Positions 26,301 to 35,136 of a stretch of DNA of 64,000 bases are shown here, piece by piece. This DNA is from Alistipes provencensis (GTDB lineage: Bacteria > Bacteroidota > Bacteroidia > Bacteroidales > Rikenellaceae), in assembly GCF_900083545.1 (NCBI RefSeq), contig NZ_LT559262.1, forward strand, positions 372,001 to 436,000, read 5' to 3'. How positions within the stretch are numbered: the first letter of the stretch is position 1; each line of letters begins with the position of its first letter. The translations under genes were made by a program, and so were the position numbers. The notes beneath the pieces are model-generated. The model was given only the letters and a program-made list of their open reading frames with translations. It searched no databases and was not told the origin of the DNA.

Positions 26301-26587
26301 CTCTCGCCCGCCAGTACCTTCCGCTCGACGGTCGCATAGCCGACGTAGGAGAAGACCAGCGTCGCGTTGTCCGCCACGTTCAGGCGGAACCTGCCCTCGG
26401 AGCTGGTTATCGTACCAACCGCGCTGTTCTCTTTGACAATGACGGTAACACCGGTCAGAGGTACGCCGGCAGCATCGCAAACCACACCGTCGACAGCCCG
26501 TTCCTGTGCCGAAGCCGGAACGGCGGCGAGCAGCAGAAGCGTCAGCAACGCCCACCAGCGACGTATATATGAATTAAAATTTTCCAT
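23333..26587 (-). CDS. SusC-like TonB-dependent outer-membrane transporter
   Basis: A 1084-residue SusC/RagA family transporter. After the signal peptide (ending PASAQ) comes a carboxypeptidase-D regulatory-like domain (about 30-110), then the plug with DEIVVVGYGTKRKGGVSAAV near residue 120 and the MGAPLYVIDGI segment, and a 22-strand barrel ending in YTVGVNITF. It imports oligosaccharides across the outer membrane with energy from TonB. It is followed by its SusD partner. The gene ahead of it (26630-28384) is a surface lipoprotein, so the transporter is third in the operon, not first as in many PULs. Confidence 0.96.
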   Translation of the reverse strand: MENFNSYIRRWWALLTLLLLAAVPASAQERAVDGVVCDAAGVPLTGVTVIVKENSAVGTITSSEGRFRLNVADNATLVFSYVGYATVERKVLAGESFMRITLQDDSKLVDEIVVVGYGTKRKGGVSAAVSSINSDDIVRSTSSTTAGAIVGKIAGITARQKSGEPGASANLQIRNMGAPLYVIDGIMTDAGSFNNLDINDIENISVLKDGAAAIYGMKAANGVILVTTKSGGKNTAPTVSLNAYMGWQQWTTYPELMNAYEYNYAQAMQKVNRGVMTDPSELAYLRVELEKWKEGRYNPATGEDYRSFDWYDNYIDNAAPQYYVNASISGGGEKTSYYVSASYIDQDAVFKDYNFNRVNLQGNFSMQMTKRLKIGYQMSAKIEDNNGPALTPIDAAAGGYQLVRNSLFGLLPTYRPYANDNPNYLNYLVAHDSRNMAAMDKAHAGEYDNKWRTIRNTLTADYETPLEGLSAKALFSYFFANNNQNRNEKGYKEYTYNRATDSYVVMYDKAAAGGANRSRTRDNYYDVNGQFLLNFDRTFAGKHNVTATAGFEFFQRQQNYLYVKQSPVDNPFVDLVSTSENNTVDERKIQNSTASMIFRAGYNYDQKYIIDFSGRYDGSWRFPKGKRWAFFPSVSAAWRISEESFFKDSRVAEWLTNVKLRFSYGEVGDDGLGSLYPDYAFMTGYNYKQGSSYIPSDPFSSTDNSAIVGTKVKGTPITTLTWMTSVIMDLGVELGFLNNRLNFEFDLFKRKRDGIAAYPDDVNFPYESGLSALPQNLNSDMNEGLDVSLKWADKAGDISYFVGGNMTLARRKNGKIYGEKFFNAYDKYWFGQSDRWANVVNGNAWMYDVVGVFQTQEEIDNYPVNIDGRNNTTLLPGDLIFRDYNGDGVINDYDRRPLGYAGSDYPYNDGQGNKNPLLSLGFSFGLDWKGIDFAADFAGGFMNTWCPEWFTIWGSGVQHVANGFKYNTLDVWHHENILDPTSPWVPGKFPAFRGPDNPSTWRTNNFYNKNVRYLRLRNLVLGYTLPTKWTKKALIQKCRFYVEGTNLFSFDNLKDYGVDPEVSGVQGADYPQHRVYTVGVNITF

Positions 26588-26629
26588 CTGTAAAAGTTTA
26601 AGGTTAACTATTCTGTTGGCTTCGGTCGC

Positions 26630-28384
26630 CTATTGGGCTTCATTCCGCTCTTTTTCCCAACGGAGCACGGGCCGCTCGCCCGAGAAATCCCAGATAGCCG
26701 GACTCCACTTCAGCACGTCGCGGGCCGTCGTAACGAGGTTCGAAGCATTCCGTCCCTCATAAATCCGGGGTCCGCCCGAGGTGATGAGGTCAGCCTGCTC
26801 GGTTTTCTGGACTACCTGTCCGTTGAGCGTCACCACCATGTCGGCCCGGGCATAGCAATTCGCACCCCAAGCGGAATTGGTCTGCATGAAACCGCAGACG
26901 CGTCCGCTGTTGGGATCGTCACCGAGGGTCGTCACCGAAGGATTCCAAGCGATACAACTCATAATGTAGTTGTTCCAACTGTCGAAGAAAGTGCTGCCGC
27001 CGGCAATGCCGCCGCCGTTCACGCGCGCCGTCACCACGGAGGTCGTATAACAGTTGATCACCTCGTCGGCATACTGGTGGACCGCTCCCACCAGACCGCC
27101 GGCCATGCCGCGGTCCGGGTCGGTGTTGACTACCTCGCCCGTCGAGTAGCAGTTCGACACGGGGGTTTTGTAAACCAGCCCGATCAGACCTCCTGCATAA
27201 CCCCACTTGCCGTTGAAATTATGATGCGAAGGATCGAGGAAGCCGTTCAGGATGTTCCCGGGAGCTGTCGTGGCGAGGGTCGCCGCGCAGGAGACCTTCC
27301 CGGTGGCAAAACTCTTCTCGACACCCATGGCGTTGTTGACCTGACCGACCAGACCGCCGGCCGCATAGTTGCTCGACACGTCGACGTTGGCCGAGCATTC
27401 CGTAATCAGACTGCCCGGGTAAACCAGTTCGCCGCACAATCCGCCTGCCTGCCCGGTCCATCCGATCCAGTCTTGCTGGGCTGTATGGGTCACCGTACCC
27501 GACAGCACATGTACGTTGCGCAGGACACCTGCATGGGCGGTAGTGTGTCCCCATCCGACAAGTCCGACCGCTGCGGCCACGACGCCGGCCTTCTCGTTCA
27601 CAGCCTCGATCGTAGCGTTCTCAAACTTGAGGTTCTCGACCGTCCCCCACAGGCAGCCGAAAAAACTTGGTCCGCCGGCCCGCTTGATGCAGGAAAAATT
27701 CTTAATCGTATGGTTACCTCCGTCGAAATGGATCGGGCGGGTCCCGTTGTCGTCCAGCGGACTCCAGTCTACTCCGGACATGTCGATGTCATTGGCCATC
27801 CGGAAATAAGCGGTCGCCGGATTGCGGTTCTCGGCGGAGTAGACGTTGCACTTCTCCTTCATGGCGAGGAGGTCCTCTTTCGTCGAGAGCACGAACGGAT
27901 TGCCCAGCGTACCCTCCGGGCCCAGCTTGATAGCCACGATGATCGAACTCCGGGCCTTGTTGACCTCGACTTTCTTGGAGCCGGACTCCAGTTTCAGACC
28001 AAGGGCATAGGTCAGGTCGGGATCGAGACTCGTCACGTTCTTGAACGAAACCGTCACCTCATGTTCTCGCTCCGAGTCGGCGATGTCCACCTGCGGGCTC
28101 GCAATCTCGTACTGGTCCTCGGCCAGCGGCGTGAAGTTTTCGCCCAACTCGTCCGCGGTCATCACGATCAGGTTCGCCGTCGTCGCATAGATCGGATAAT
28201 TCTTCTCGACATTGAACGAATAGGAAGGCGTATCATCCACCAGATCGACATATTGTTCTCCGGTCTGCGACAGGGCCAGCTTGACCACCATCGGCTCCAG
28301 TCCGGAGGTCAGGTCCTTTTCCTCCTCACAGGACGTGGCGACCATTCCCGCAAACAGAAGAAGCACGGATAAAACTTTTCTCAT
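26630..28384 (-). CDS. GLUG-repeat surface lipoprotein of the PUL
   Basis: A 584-residue lipoprotein (signal ending MVATSCEEE). Residues about 30-150 resemble the DUF1735-type domain found in Bacteroidales surface proteins. The rest (about 165-540) contains repeated short beta units with the GLUG pattern: GVVAAAVGLVGWG, GGLCGELVY, AAGGLVGQVN, YAGGLIGLVY, MAGGLVGAVH, GGGIAGG. These usually form a right-handed beta-helix or solenoid. Being between the leading GH43 gene and SusC, it probably works at the surface in polysaccharide binding. No catalytic site was seen. Confidence 0.75.
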   Translation of the reverse strand: MRKVLSVLLLFAGMVATSCEEEKDLTSGLEPMVVKLALSQTGEQYVDLVDDTPSYSFNVEKNYPIYATTANLIVMTADELGENFTPLAEDQYEIASPQVDIADSEREHEVTVSFKNVTSLDPDLTYALGLKLESGSKKVEVNKARSSIIVAIKLGPEGTLGNPFVLSTKEDLLAMKEKCNVYSAENRNPATAYFRMANDIDMSGVDWSPLDDNGTRPIHFDGGNHTIKNFSCIKRAGGPSFFGCLWGTVENLKFENATIEAVNEKAGVVAAAVGLVGWGHTTAHAGVLRNVHVLSGTVTHTAQQDWIGWTGQAGGLCGELVYPGSLITECSANVDVSSNYAAGGLVGQVNNAMGVEKSFATGKVSCAATLATTAPGNILNGFLDPSHHNFNGKWGYAGGLIGLVYKTPVSNCYSTGEVVNTDPDRGMAGGLVGAVHQYADEVINCYTTSVVTARVNGGGIAGGSTFFDSWNNYIMSCIAWNPSVTTLGDDPNSGRVCGFMQTNSAWGANCYARADMVVTLNGQVVQKTEQADLITSGGPRIYEGRNASNLVTTARDVLKWSPAIWDFSGERPVLRWEKERNEAQ

Positions 28385-28410
28385 AATATATTAGGTGTTT
28401 TAGGTTAGCA

Positions 28411-29502
28411 CTATTTGATAATCACCGGAGCCTCGGCCGATGTCGAAGCATGCCCGCCCTTCACATAGGGCCAGCCATCCTCGTCCCAATAGACGCGGTC
28501 GAGGAAGATACAGCGCCCCAAGCCCGTATTGGCAATCTGGTAACCGTGGTAAATAATCCAGACATTGCCTGCGTCATCCTCAAGCAACTGCGAGTTGTGT
28601 CCGGTATCCGAGAAGCGGACGCCGTCACCTGAAATCATCACCTCATAGGCATTATCCGTCATCCGGCGGCCATCACGAGTCATATAGGGACCGCGCAGAC
28701 TCGTCGAGCGCGCCATGACGGTCGTGTAACCGCTGCCGAAAGAGAAACCGCCGATCGAAGCTATATAATAGTAGTAGCCGTCGTGCTTGTAGATGGACGA
28801 AGCCTCGAACCAGCCCCAAGAGCCGCCGCCCGCCACATGCTTCTTGGTGGAGAGGATGGGGGTCATCGAACTCAAGTCGTCGGCAACATCCAGTTCATAC
28901 ATCTTTATCTGGCTGAAGCTGCCCGTAAGGAAATACCAGACACCGTTCTCTTCGAAGAGGAACGGGTCAATCGCATCGCGTACATCCAGCGAAGCGCTGT
29001 TGCCGATGATGCCCGTGTGCACAAAGCCGCCATCCGGACGGTCCGACACGGCGTAACCGATAGTACTGAACGCCGGTTCATTCATGCGGGCCATCGAGTA
29101 GAAAACGACATACTTACCGTTCATGTAACGGGCCTCGGGTGCCCAGAGCTGCGCACCGGCAGGTTCCTGCGGATAGGTTTCAGAGTTGAACACCGCACCT
29201 ACAAGATCCCAGTTCACCAAGTCTGCCGAACGGTAAATCGGGATCGATCCGGCACTGCTGTTCGTGCTGTAGAGATAGAACATGCCGTCCTGTGCCCGGA
29301 GAACGGTCGGGTCGGGAGCATCCCGGCGGATGACAGGATTGAAGTAGTACGACTTCGCCGGCCCCGGATCGGGGTCCGGATCCTCATCGTCGCCCGAAAC
29401 CGGGTCGTCACCCGAACAGGCCGCAAAAAACAAAACGCCGGCCAGCAGAAAAACCCATGCGGCCAACGATTCCAATTTTTTGAATGTTTCAGTCATAAGC
29501 AT
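28411..29502 (-). CDS. GH43 arabinanase/arabinofuranosidase-like lipoprotein, first gene of the PUL operon
   Basis: A 363-residue lipoprotein; the Cys follows VLFFAAC and a Pro/Asp-rich linker, consistent with a surface-tethered enzyme. The ATG at 29502 or at 29496 could be used. The single GH43 propeller has Asp in RRDAPDPTVL, Asp in VRDAIDPFLFEENG, Glu in GWFEASSIYKHDG and a late IIYHGYQ His seen in calcium-bearing arabinanase-like members. It likely makes the first cuts in arabinose side chains outside the cell. It is followed 26 bp later by the GLUG protein. Specificity between arabinan and arabinoxylan is open. Confidence 0.85.
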   Translation of the reverse strand: MLMTETFKKLESLAAWVFLLAGVLFFAACSGDDPVSGDDEDPDPDPGPAKSYYFNPVIRRDAPDPTVLRAQDGMFYLYSTNSSAGSIPIYRSADLVNWDLVGAVFNSETYPQEPAGAQLWAPEARYMNGKYVVFYSMARMNEPAFSTIGYAVSDRPDGGFVHTGIIGNSASLDVRDAIDPFLFEENGVWYFLTGSFSQIKMYELDVADDLSSMTPILSTKKHVAGGGSWGWFEASSIYKHDGYYYYIASIGGFSFGSGYTTVMARSTSLRGPYMTRDGRRMTDNAYEVMISGDGVRFSDTGHNSQLLEDDAGNVWIIYHGYQIANTGLGRCIFLDRVYWDEDGWPYVKGGHASTSAEAPVIIK

Positions 29503-29757
29503 ATTGATTAGGTTAGTCTTTTTACAATAACAAAATTAACTGTCAACGCGTCCGGATGGTGCCCCAACTCAACCCAAAAATAGCTCGGTTCTGCCATTAT
29601 CTTCTTTTACCCCCGAATACACCCTTTATAAAAGAACACGATTTTGCCAGTTTTAGCACCATTTTGCCAAAATGTCCCTCTGGGGGCTTTTTTCGGGACT
29701 CGAACGGAGTATCCTTGTCAAAATTTACCTATATTTATCTGACCCAAAGCTATTCCT
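29503..29757. promoter_or_regulatory. Divergent control region between the PUL operon and its regulator
   Basis: ATTTTGCCA occurs at 29641-29649 and 29661-29669, exactly 20 bp apart, i.e. two helical turns, as expected for an AraC-type dimer site. A related TTCTGCCAT is at 29589-29597. On the minus strand, TATTTTTG (29575-29582) and TAATTTTG (29531-29538) are possible -7 elements for the operon, neither with a good TTTG -33 partner, which fits an activator-dependent promoter. On the plus strand TATCCTTG (29710-29717) is a weak -7 element for the regulator gene. Confidence 0.5.
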
Positions 29758-32700
29758 ATGAAAAGATTTCTCGCCCTTGTCCTGTTTTTCCTGTTCGCCG
29801 GCGGACAGGCATTCGCACAGGCAACGCCTTATTATTTCAAGCACTACGACATCAATTCGCGGCTTTCGCACAATACGGTCACGAGCATTTTCCAAGACAG
29901 CAGGGGCTTCATCTGGATCGGCACCAAGAACGGCCTCAACCGCTTCGACGGCCATGATTTCAAGATTTTCCAGCGCGGCGATTCGCCCTGCGACCTGAAG
30001 AACAGCATGATTTACGACCTCGCCGAGGACCTGAACCACAACCTCTGGATCGCGACCGACAAGGGCGTCAACCTCTACGATCCCTTCACCGAGCGGTTCT
30101 CGTTTTTCGACGCCCGGACAGAGGAGGGATTCGGCATCAGGATCGCAGTCAACAAGATCGCGATCGACGGACAAAACCGGGCATGGATACTGGCTGGCCC
30201 GAACCTGCTCCTCTACGAACCGAAAACGGAACGGCTGGAGCTCCTGAACGAGAAATTCAGGGAACACGCTCTGTCCAATCCCTCCGCATTCTATGTGGAC
30301 ACCACCAACGGCCTGACTTACGTCGGATTTCCGGGCAGCGGTCTGTTCAGCTACAACCCCGAGACCGGTCGGGTCGCCTTCGTCGGACCGGTCGGACCCA
30401 CGCCAACGGATATCTGCGGCGGCCGCGACAACAGTCTGCTGGTGGGGACTATCAACAAAGGGCTCTACCGGTTGAACCGGCAGACGGGTGAGTCAAAAAA
30501 ACTCTCCCTCGACGAATCTTCGGACGTCTATGTCCGGGTCGTCGAGCCTATCTCGAAATCGGAATACTGGGTCGGGACCGAGAGCGGCATCTACATTCTG
30601 AAGGACGATCGGGTGCAGCAGCACCTCACGCACGAAGAGTTCAACGACCAGTCGCTTTCCGACAACGCCATCTATGCCATTTTCAGGGACCGCGAGGGCG
30701 GCGTATGGATCGGAAGCTACTTCGGGGGTGTGGACTACATCCCCCGGCAGCACGCGTTCTTCAAGTCGTTCTATCCCATCGCCTACAAGAACTCGGTCAA
30801 CGGCTGCCGCATTCGGACTTTCGTGGCCGACGAGCGGGGCAACCTGTGGATCGCCACCGAGGACAACGGGCTCAACTACTACGACGTCGCCAAGGACAGC
30901 TTCACACATGTCTCGCCCCACAGCGCCCCGCTGAACATCTCGTACAGCAACATCCAGTGCCTGAATCTCTCCCGCGACAAACTGTGGGTCGGGACATTCA
31001 GCAAGGGCATCGACGTGCTGGACCTGAAAACCCGGCAGCGGCGTCACTACGAAAAAAGCGACCGGCCGAACTCGCTCGTGAACAACGATATCTTCGCCAT
31101 CTACACCGACCGCCGCAACACAACGTGGATCGGCTCCTCGAGCGGCGTCTCGGTCTATGTGCCCGAGATCGACGGATTCCGCATCTTCGACCGCATCAGC
31201 GCCTCGTTCATCAGCGACATCCTCGAGGACAGCAACGGCTACATCTGGTTCACGACCTTCAATAAGGGGGTCATTCGTTACGATCCCGGGAGCGATGCAA
31301 TCCGGGACTTCCGTCACGACCCGAACAACCCCACCTCGCTCTGCTACGACCGCATCACCTGCGCCTTCGAGGACAGCAAACGGCGGCTCTGGTTCGCCTC
31401 CGAGGACGGCGGGTTCTGCCTTTACAACGAGGTCAACGAGACCTTTACGCGCGTCACCACCGGCCAGGGGCTGCCGAGCAACGTCATTTACAAGATACTG
31501 GAGGACAACAGCGGCCACCTCTGGATGAGCACCAACAACGGGCTGGTCGACTTCGACCCCGAGACGATGGCCGTCAAGGCGCTGTACAACCTCTCCGACG
31601 GGCTCCAGTGCCGGCAGTTCAACTACAATTCGGGTATCCGGACCCGGGACGGACGGCTCTGGTTCGGGAGCATCGACGGCTTCGTCGCCTTCAATCCCGG
31701 GAGTTTCCGCCACGACCGAAACACCTACCGGGTCGTACCGACCGAATTCTACATCCTCAACCGCGAAGTGCGGGCCGGCGGTGACATTCTGGACAAGGCC
31801 ATTCCCTACGCCAAGTCAATCAACCTGAGCTACCGACAGGCCACCTTCACCCTCGGATTCTCGGCCCTGAACTATTCGAGTGCCGGAAATCAGCGGGGGG
31901 GGGAGACCTACGCCTACCTGCTGGAGGGCGTCGACCAGCAATGGAACTACACGGACAATGCCACCCGGATCTCCTACAACAGCATCCCCCCGGGCAACTA
32001 TGCGTTCCGCATCCGCTACTCCCGGGACGGGCGCGAATGGAGCGACGAGGAGACCCGTATCCAGATCAACGTCATTCCACCCCTGTGGCGAACCGCATGG
32101 GCTTATGCGCTCTATACGGCGCTGCTGCTGAGCGGCATCTTCATCGCCGTCCGCCTGTACCTGAAGAAAAAACAGCGGCAGCTCGAAAAAGAACGCGCGC
32201 AGCAGGAACAGCAGAAAAAAGAGGAAATTTACACAGCCAAGATCGACTTCTTCACCGATATCGCGCACGAAATCCGCACGCCGCTCACCTTAATCAAGGT
32301 ACCGCTCAATTATATCCTGAACGCCCAGCTCGACGAACAGGAGCTGAAAGCGAACCTCACGACAATGGAACGGAACGCCGACCGGCTGCTGGAGCTGGTC
32401 AACCAACTGCTCGACTTCCGGAAGATCGAATCGGAAGCCTTCACCCTCTCGCTGAAGGAAAAGGACATAAACACTCTGGTCACGGACATCTACAACCGGT
32501 TCGTACCCACGGCGCGGCAGAGGCGGCTGGAAATAAGCCTCGAATGTCCTCCTACCATCGTCCGGGCCTTCGTCGACGAAGAGGCGCTGACCAAGGTATG
32601 CAGCAACCTCTTTTCCAACGCCATCAAATACGCTTCGACCTACATCCGGGCGACACTCTCGGAGGACCCCGAAAAGCAGTTGTTCCGGATCACAGTGAGC

Positions 32701-33795
32701 AACGACGGCGTGCCCATCCCGGCCGACATGCGGCAGCATATCTTCGAAGCCTTCTTCCAGATTCGTAAACCCGGACAGCCCGCACAGCCGGGCTCGGGCA
32801 TCGGACTCACGCTGGCCATGTCGCTCACGCAGCTACACAACGGCCGCCTCTACCTCGACGAACAGGCCAAGGACACGACTTTCGTCGTGCAAATCCCGAC
32901 GAACATCCCCACGGATATCCAGCCCGCCGGGATCGGCACCCAGCCCGCAGAGGAGTTGTACGAAGAGACCGGAGCGGCGGAAGAGGCTGCCGGACCCGCT
33001 GCCGAAGAACCGTCAGCTTCGCGGGAAACCGTGCTGGTCGTCGAGGACAACGAAGAACTGCGGACGTTCCTGACCACGCAACTGAACAAACAATACCGGG
33101 TGGTGACGGCCGGCAACGGCACGGAGGCGCTGACAGTGCTCGACGAAGAGCTCGTCAGCCTGATCGTCTCGGACGTGATGATGCCGGTGATGGACGGCCT
33201 CGAACTGTGCCGCTCGATCAAGTCGAACCTCGAGACGTGCCACATCCCCATCATCCTGCTGACGGCCAAGGCCACACTCAACAACAAGATCGAAGGGCTG
33301 AAGAGTGGCGCCGACGCCTACATCGAGAAGCCCTTCTCGATGGCCCACCTGCTGGTGCAAATCAACAACCTGCTGGAGGGGCGCATGAAACTGCGCCAGA
33401 ACTTCTCCAACAGCCCCTACATCGCCACCAACACGATGGCCCAGAACAAAGCCGACGAGGAGTTCCTCAACCGGCTGACCGAGATCATCCGACGCAACCT
33501 CGAGGACAACGCCTTCAACGTCGACGATCTGGCCAGCGAGATGAACATGAGCCGTACGAGCCTGCACCGCAAGATCAAGGGCGTCACCTCGATGACGCCC
33601 GGCGATTTCATCCGCATCATCCGCCTCAAACGGGCCGCCGAGCTGCTGCGCGAAGGCGAATACCGGATCAACGAGATCTGCATACTCGTCGGGATCAACT
33701 CGCTCTCCTACTTCTCGAAATGCTTCCAGAAGCAGTTCGGCATCCTGCCCAAGGATTTCGCCAAGAGTCAGGGCAAGGGACCCGCACCCCGGTAG
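29758..33795 (+). CDS. Hybrid two-component system regulator (HTCS) of the PUL
   Basis: A 1345-residue one-protein signalling system. After a signal peptide (ending QAFAQ) come two reg_prop beta-propellers (about 25-690) with repeated W-I-G-T/S motifs, a Y_Y_Y domain (about 700-770), one membrane helix (about 778-800), a coiled linker, HisKA with phospho-acceptor H837 in DIAHEIRTPLTLI, HATPase, a receiver (about 1088-1205) with D1139 in SDVMMPVMDG, and an AraC-type HTH (about 1240-1340). The periplasmic part senses an oligosaccharide and the HTH activates PUL transcription. It is divergent from the operon and shares the 255-bp control region with it. Confidence 0.96.
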   Translation: MKRFLALVLFFLFAGGQAFAQATPYYFKHYDINSRLSHNTVTSIFQDSRGFIWIGTKNGLNRFDGHDFKIFQRGDSPCDLKNSMIYDLAEDLNHNLWIATDKGVNLYDPFTERFSFFDARTEEGFGIRIAVNKIAIDGQNRAWILAGPNLLLYEPKTERLELLNEKFREHALSNPSAFYVDTTNGLTYVGFPGSGLFSYNPETGRVAFVGPVGPTPTDICGGRDNSLLVGTINKGLYRLNRQTGESKKLSLDESSDVYVRVVEPISKSEYWVGTESGIYILKDDRVQQHLTHEEFNDQSLSDNAIYAIFRDREGGVWIGSYFGGVDYIPRQHAFFKSFYPIAYKNSVNGCRIRTFVADERGNLWIATEDNGLNYYDVAKDSFTHVSPHSAPLNISYSNIQCLNLSRDKLWVGTFSKGIDVLDLKTRQRRHYEKSDRPNSLVNNDIFAIYTDRRNTTWIGSSSGVSVYVPEIDGFRIFDRISASFISDILEDSNGYIWFTTFNKGVIRYDPGSDAIRDFRHDPNNPTSLCYDRITCAFEDSKRRLWFASEDGGFCLYNEVNETFTRVTTGQGLPSNVIYKILEDNSGHLWMSTNNGLVDFDPETMAVKALYNLSDGLQCRQFNYNSGIRTRDGRLWFGSIDGFVAFNPGSFRHDRNTYRVVPTEFYILNREVRAGGDILDKAIPYAKSINLSYRQATFTLGFSALNYSSAGNQRGGETYAYLLEGVDQQWNYTDNATRISYNSIPPGNYAFRIRYSRDGREWSDEETRIQINVIPPLWRTAWAYALYTALLLSGIFIAVRLYLKKKQRQLEKERAQQEQQKKEEIYTAKIDFFTDIAHEIRTPLTLIKVPLNYILNAQLDEQELKANLTTMERNADRLLELVNQLLDFRKIESEAFTLSLKEKDINTLVTDIYNRFVPTARQRRLEISLECPPTIVRAFVDEEALTKVCSNLFSNAIKYASTYIRATLSEDPEKQLFRITVSNDGVPIPADMRQHIFEAFFQIRKPGQPAQPGSGIGLTLAMSLTQLHNGRLYLDEQAKDTTFVVQIPTNIPTDIQPAGIGTQPAEELYEETGAAEEAAGPAAEEPSASRETVLVVEDNEELRTFLTTQLNKQYRVVTAGNGTEALTVLDEELVSLIVSDVMMPVMDGLELCRSIKSNLETCHIPIILLTAKATLNNKIEGLKSGADAYIEKPFSMAHLLVQINNLLEGRMKLRQNFSNSPYIATNTMAQNKADEEFLNRLTEIIRRNLEDNAFNVDDLASEMNMSRTSLHRKIKGVTSMTPGDFIRIIRLKRAAELLREGEYRINEICILVGINSLSYFSKCFQKQFGILPKDFAKSQGKGPAPR

Positions 33796-33934
33796 AAAGT
33801 TCCGGGACCGACAAAAATGACCGTATCCGGTCGGAAAACAACGCTGTCGTACCTGCCCCGCGCCTGAAAGCCGGTTTGCACGGATAGCGTTATTTTCTGA
33901 CAGAATCGAAGCGTCCCGACTCCGTAGCTTTGCC

Positions 33935-33942
33935 TATTTTTG
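33935..33942 (+). promoter_or_regulatory. -7 element of the GH5-like gene
   Basis: TATTTTTG matches the Bacteroidetes -7 consensus and lies 22 bp before the ATG at 33965. No clear TTTG -33 element was seen, so an activator may be needed. Confidence 0.45.
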
Positions 33943-33964
33943 TACAAACCCAAAACGAGAACTT

Positions 33965-35029
33965 ATGAAAATAAAACAACTGATCTGCTTATGCCTCTCC
34001 GCCCTGACGGGCCTCTCGGCCGCTTCGGCCCAAGGCAAGGTCTGGAGCGTGGAAAAGGCCAACGCCTGGGGCGAAAAAAATCCGTGGTACTGCGGCGTAA
34101 ACTACATTCCGGCAAACGCCGTCAACTACACAGCCATGTGGGACAAGACGAGCTTCTCGCCCGAGGTCATTGACCGGGAGATGCGGCTGATGAAGGAGAC
34201 GGGCATGAACTGCGCGCGGGTGGTGATGCAGCATGCTGTCTATGAAGACGACCCCGCCTATTTCCTCCGCACCCTCGACACGTTCCTCGGCATCTGCGAC
34301 AAATACGGCGTCAAGGTGATGCCCATTTTCTTCGACGACTGCGCCTTCGGCGTCAACACCGACCCGACGGTCGGCCGGCAGCCCGAACCGCTCGAGGGAT
34401 GGTACGCGTGGGCATGGTCGCCCTCGCCCGGATACTCGATGGTGGTCGACGAACGCACACACGGCCGGCTGGAGAAATATGTCAAGGAGGTGATGACGCA
34501 ATTCAGGGACGACGACCGCATCTTCGTATGGGACCTCTACAACGAGCCGACCAACACCCCGATGCCCGAGCGGAGCTGGCCGCTGCTGCGCAAGGTCTTT
34601 GCATGGGCCCGCGAGGTCGGTCCGTCACAGCCCATTACCTCGGGCATGTGGAACGGCAACAAGGAGCTCAACGATTTCCTGTCGGCCAACTCGGACATCA
34701 TCACGTTCCACATCTACGCCCCCAAAGCAGAAACCGAACGGGTGACGAAGGAATACCTCGCGCTGGGACGCCCCACCATCTGCACGGAGTGGATGAACCG
34801 CGTGGCAAAGTCCAATATTTTGGACATCCTGCCCTTTTTCAAGGAGACCCATACGGGCTGCATGCTGTGGGGGCTGGTCAACGGCAAGACCCAGACGCAC
34901 CTTTGCTGGGGCCACCGTCCCGAACACCTGCCCTACACCCGGGAATGGCAGCACGATATCTACCACGGCGATTACACGCCCTATAAGCCCGAAGAAATCG
35001 CGCTGATCCGGAAAATGACGAAGGAGTAA
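33965..35029 (+). CDS. GH5-like TIM-barrel glycoside hydrolase
   Basis: A 354-residue secreted protein (signal ending AASAQ). It looks like a clan GH-A barrel: Asn-Glu acid/base pair in WDLYNEPTN (Glu near residue 195), a late nucleophile candidate in TICTEWMNR (about 277), plus CGVNYIPANAVNY at the start and a Trp-rich C-terminal loop. Related Bacteroidales proteins are often labelled cellulase-family or 1,4-beta-xylanase, but substrate is uncertain. It is downstream of the regulator and has its own -7 element. It is the only candidate in the locus for backbone cleavage, so an endo-xylanase role is possible but unproven. Confidence 0.75.
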   Translation: MKIKQLICLCLSALTGLSAASAQGKVWSVEKANAWGEKNPWYCGVNYIPANAVNYTAMWDKTSFSPEVIDREMRLMKETGMNCARVVMQHAVYEDDPAYFLRTLDTFLGICDKYGVKVMPIFFDDCAFGVNTDPTVGRQPEPLEGWYAWAWSPSPGYSMVVDERTHGRLEKYVKEVMTQFRDDDRIFVWDLYNEPTNTPMPERSWPLLRKVFAWAREVGPSQPITSGMWNGNKELNDFLSANSDIITFHIYAPKAETERVTKEYLALGRPTICTEWMNRVAKSNILDILPFFKETHTGCMLWGLVNGKTQTHLCWGHRPEHLPYTREWQHDIYHGDYTPYKPEEIALIRKMTKE

Positions 35030-35044
35030 CCTCGGATGCCGCAC

Positions 35045-35085
35045 AAGGCCGGAACCCCCGCGAACGGGATTCCGGCCTTTTTGTT
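35045..35085 (+). terminator. Intrinsic terminator after the GH5-like gene
   Basis: AAGGCCGGAA pairs with TTCCGGCC followed by TTTTTG, starting 16 bp after the stop codon. Confidence 0.85.
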
Positions 35086-35136
35086 TGCCCGATCGGGGAA
35101 AAATGCGCATCTTTGTGCTCCGAAAAAATCTGCAAA

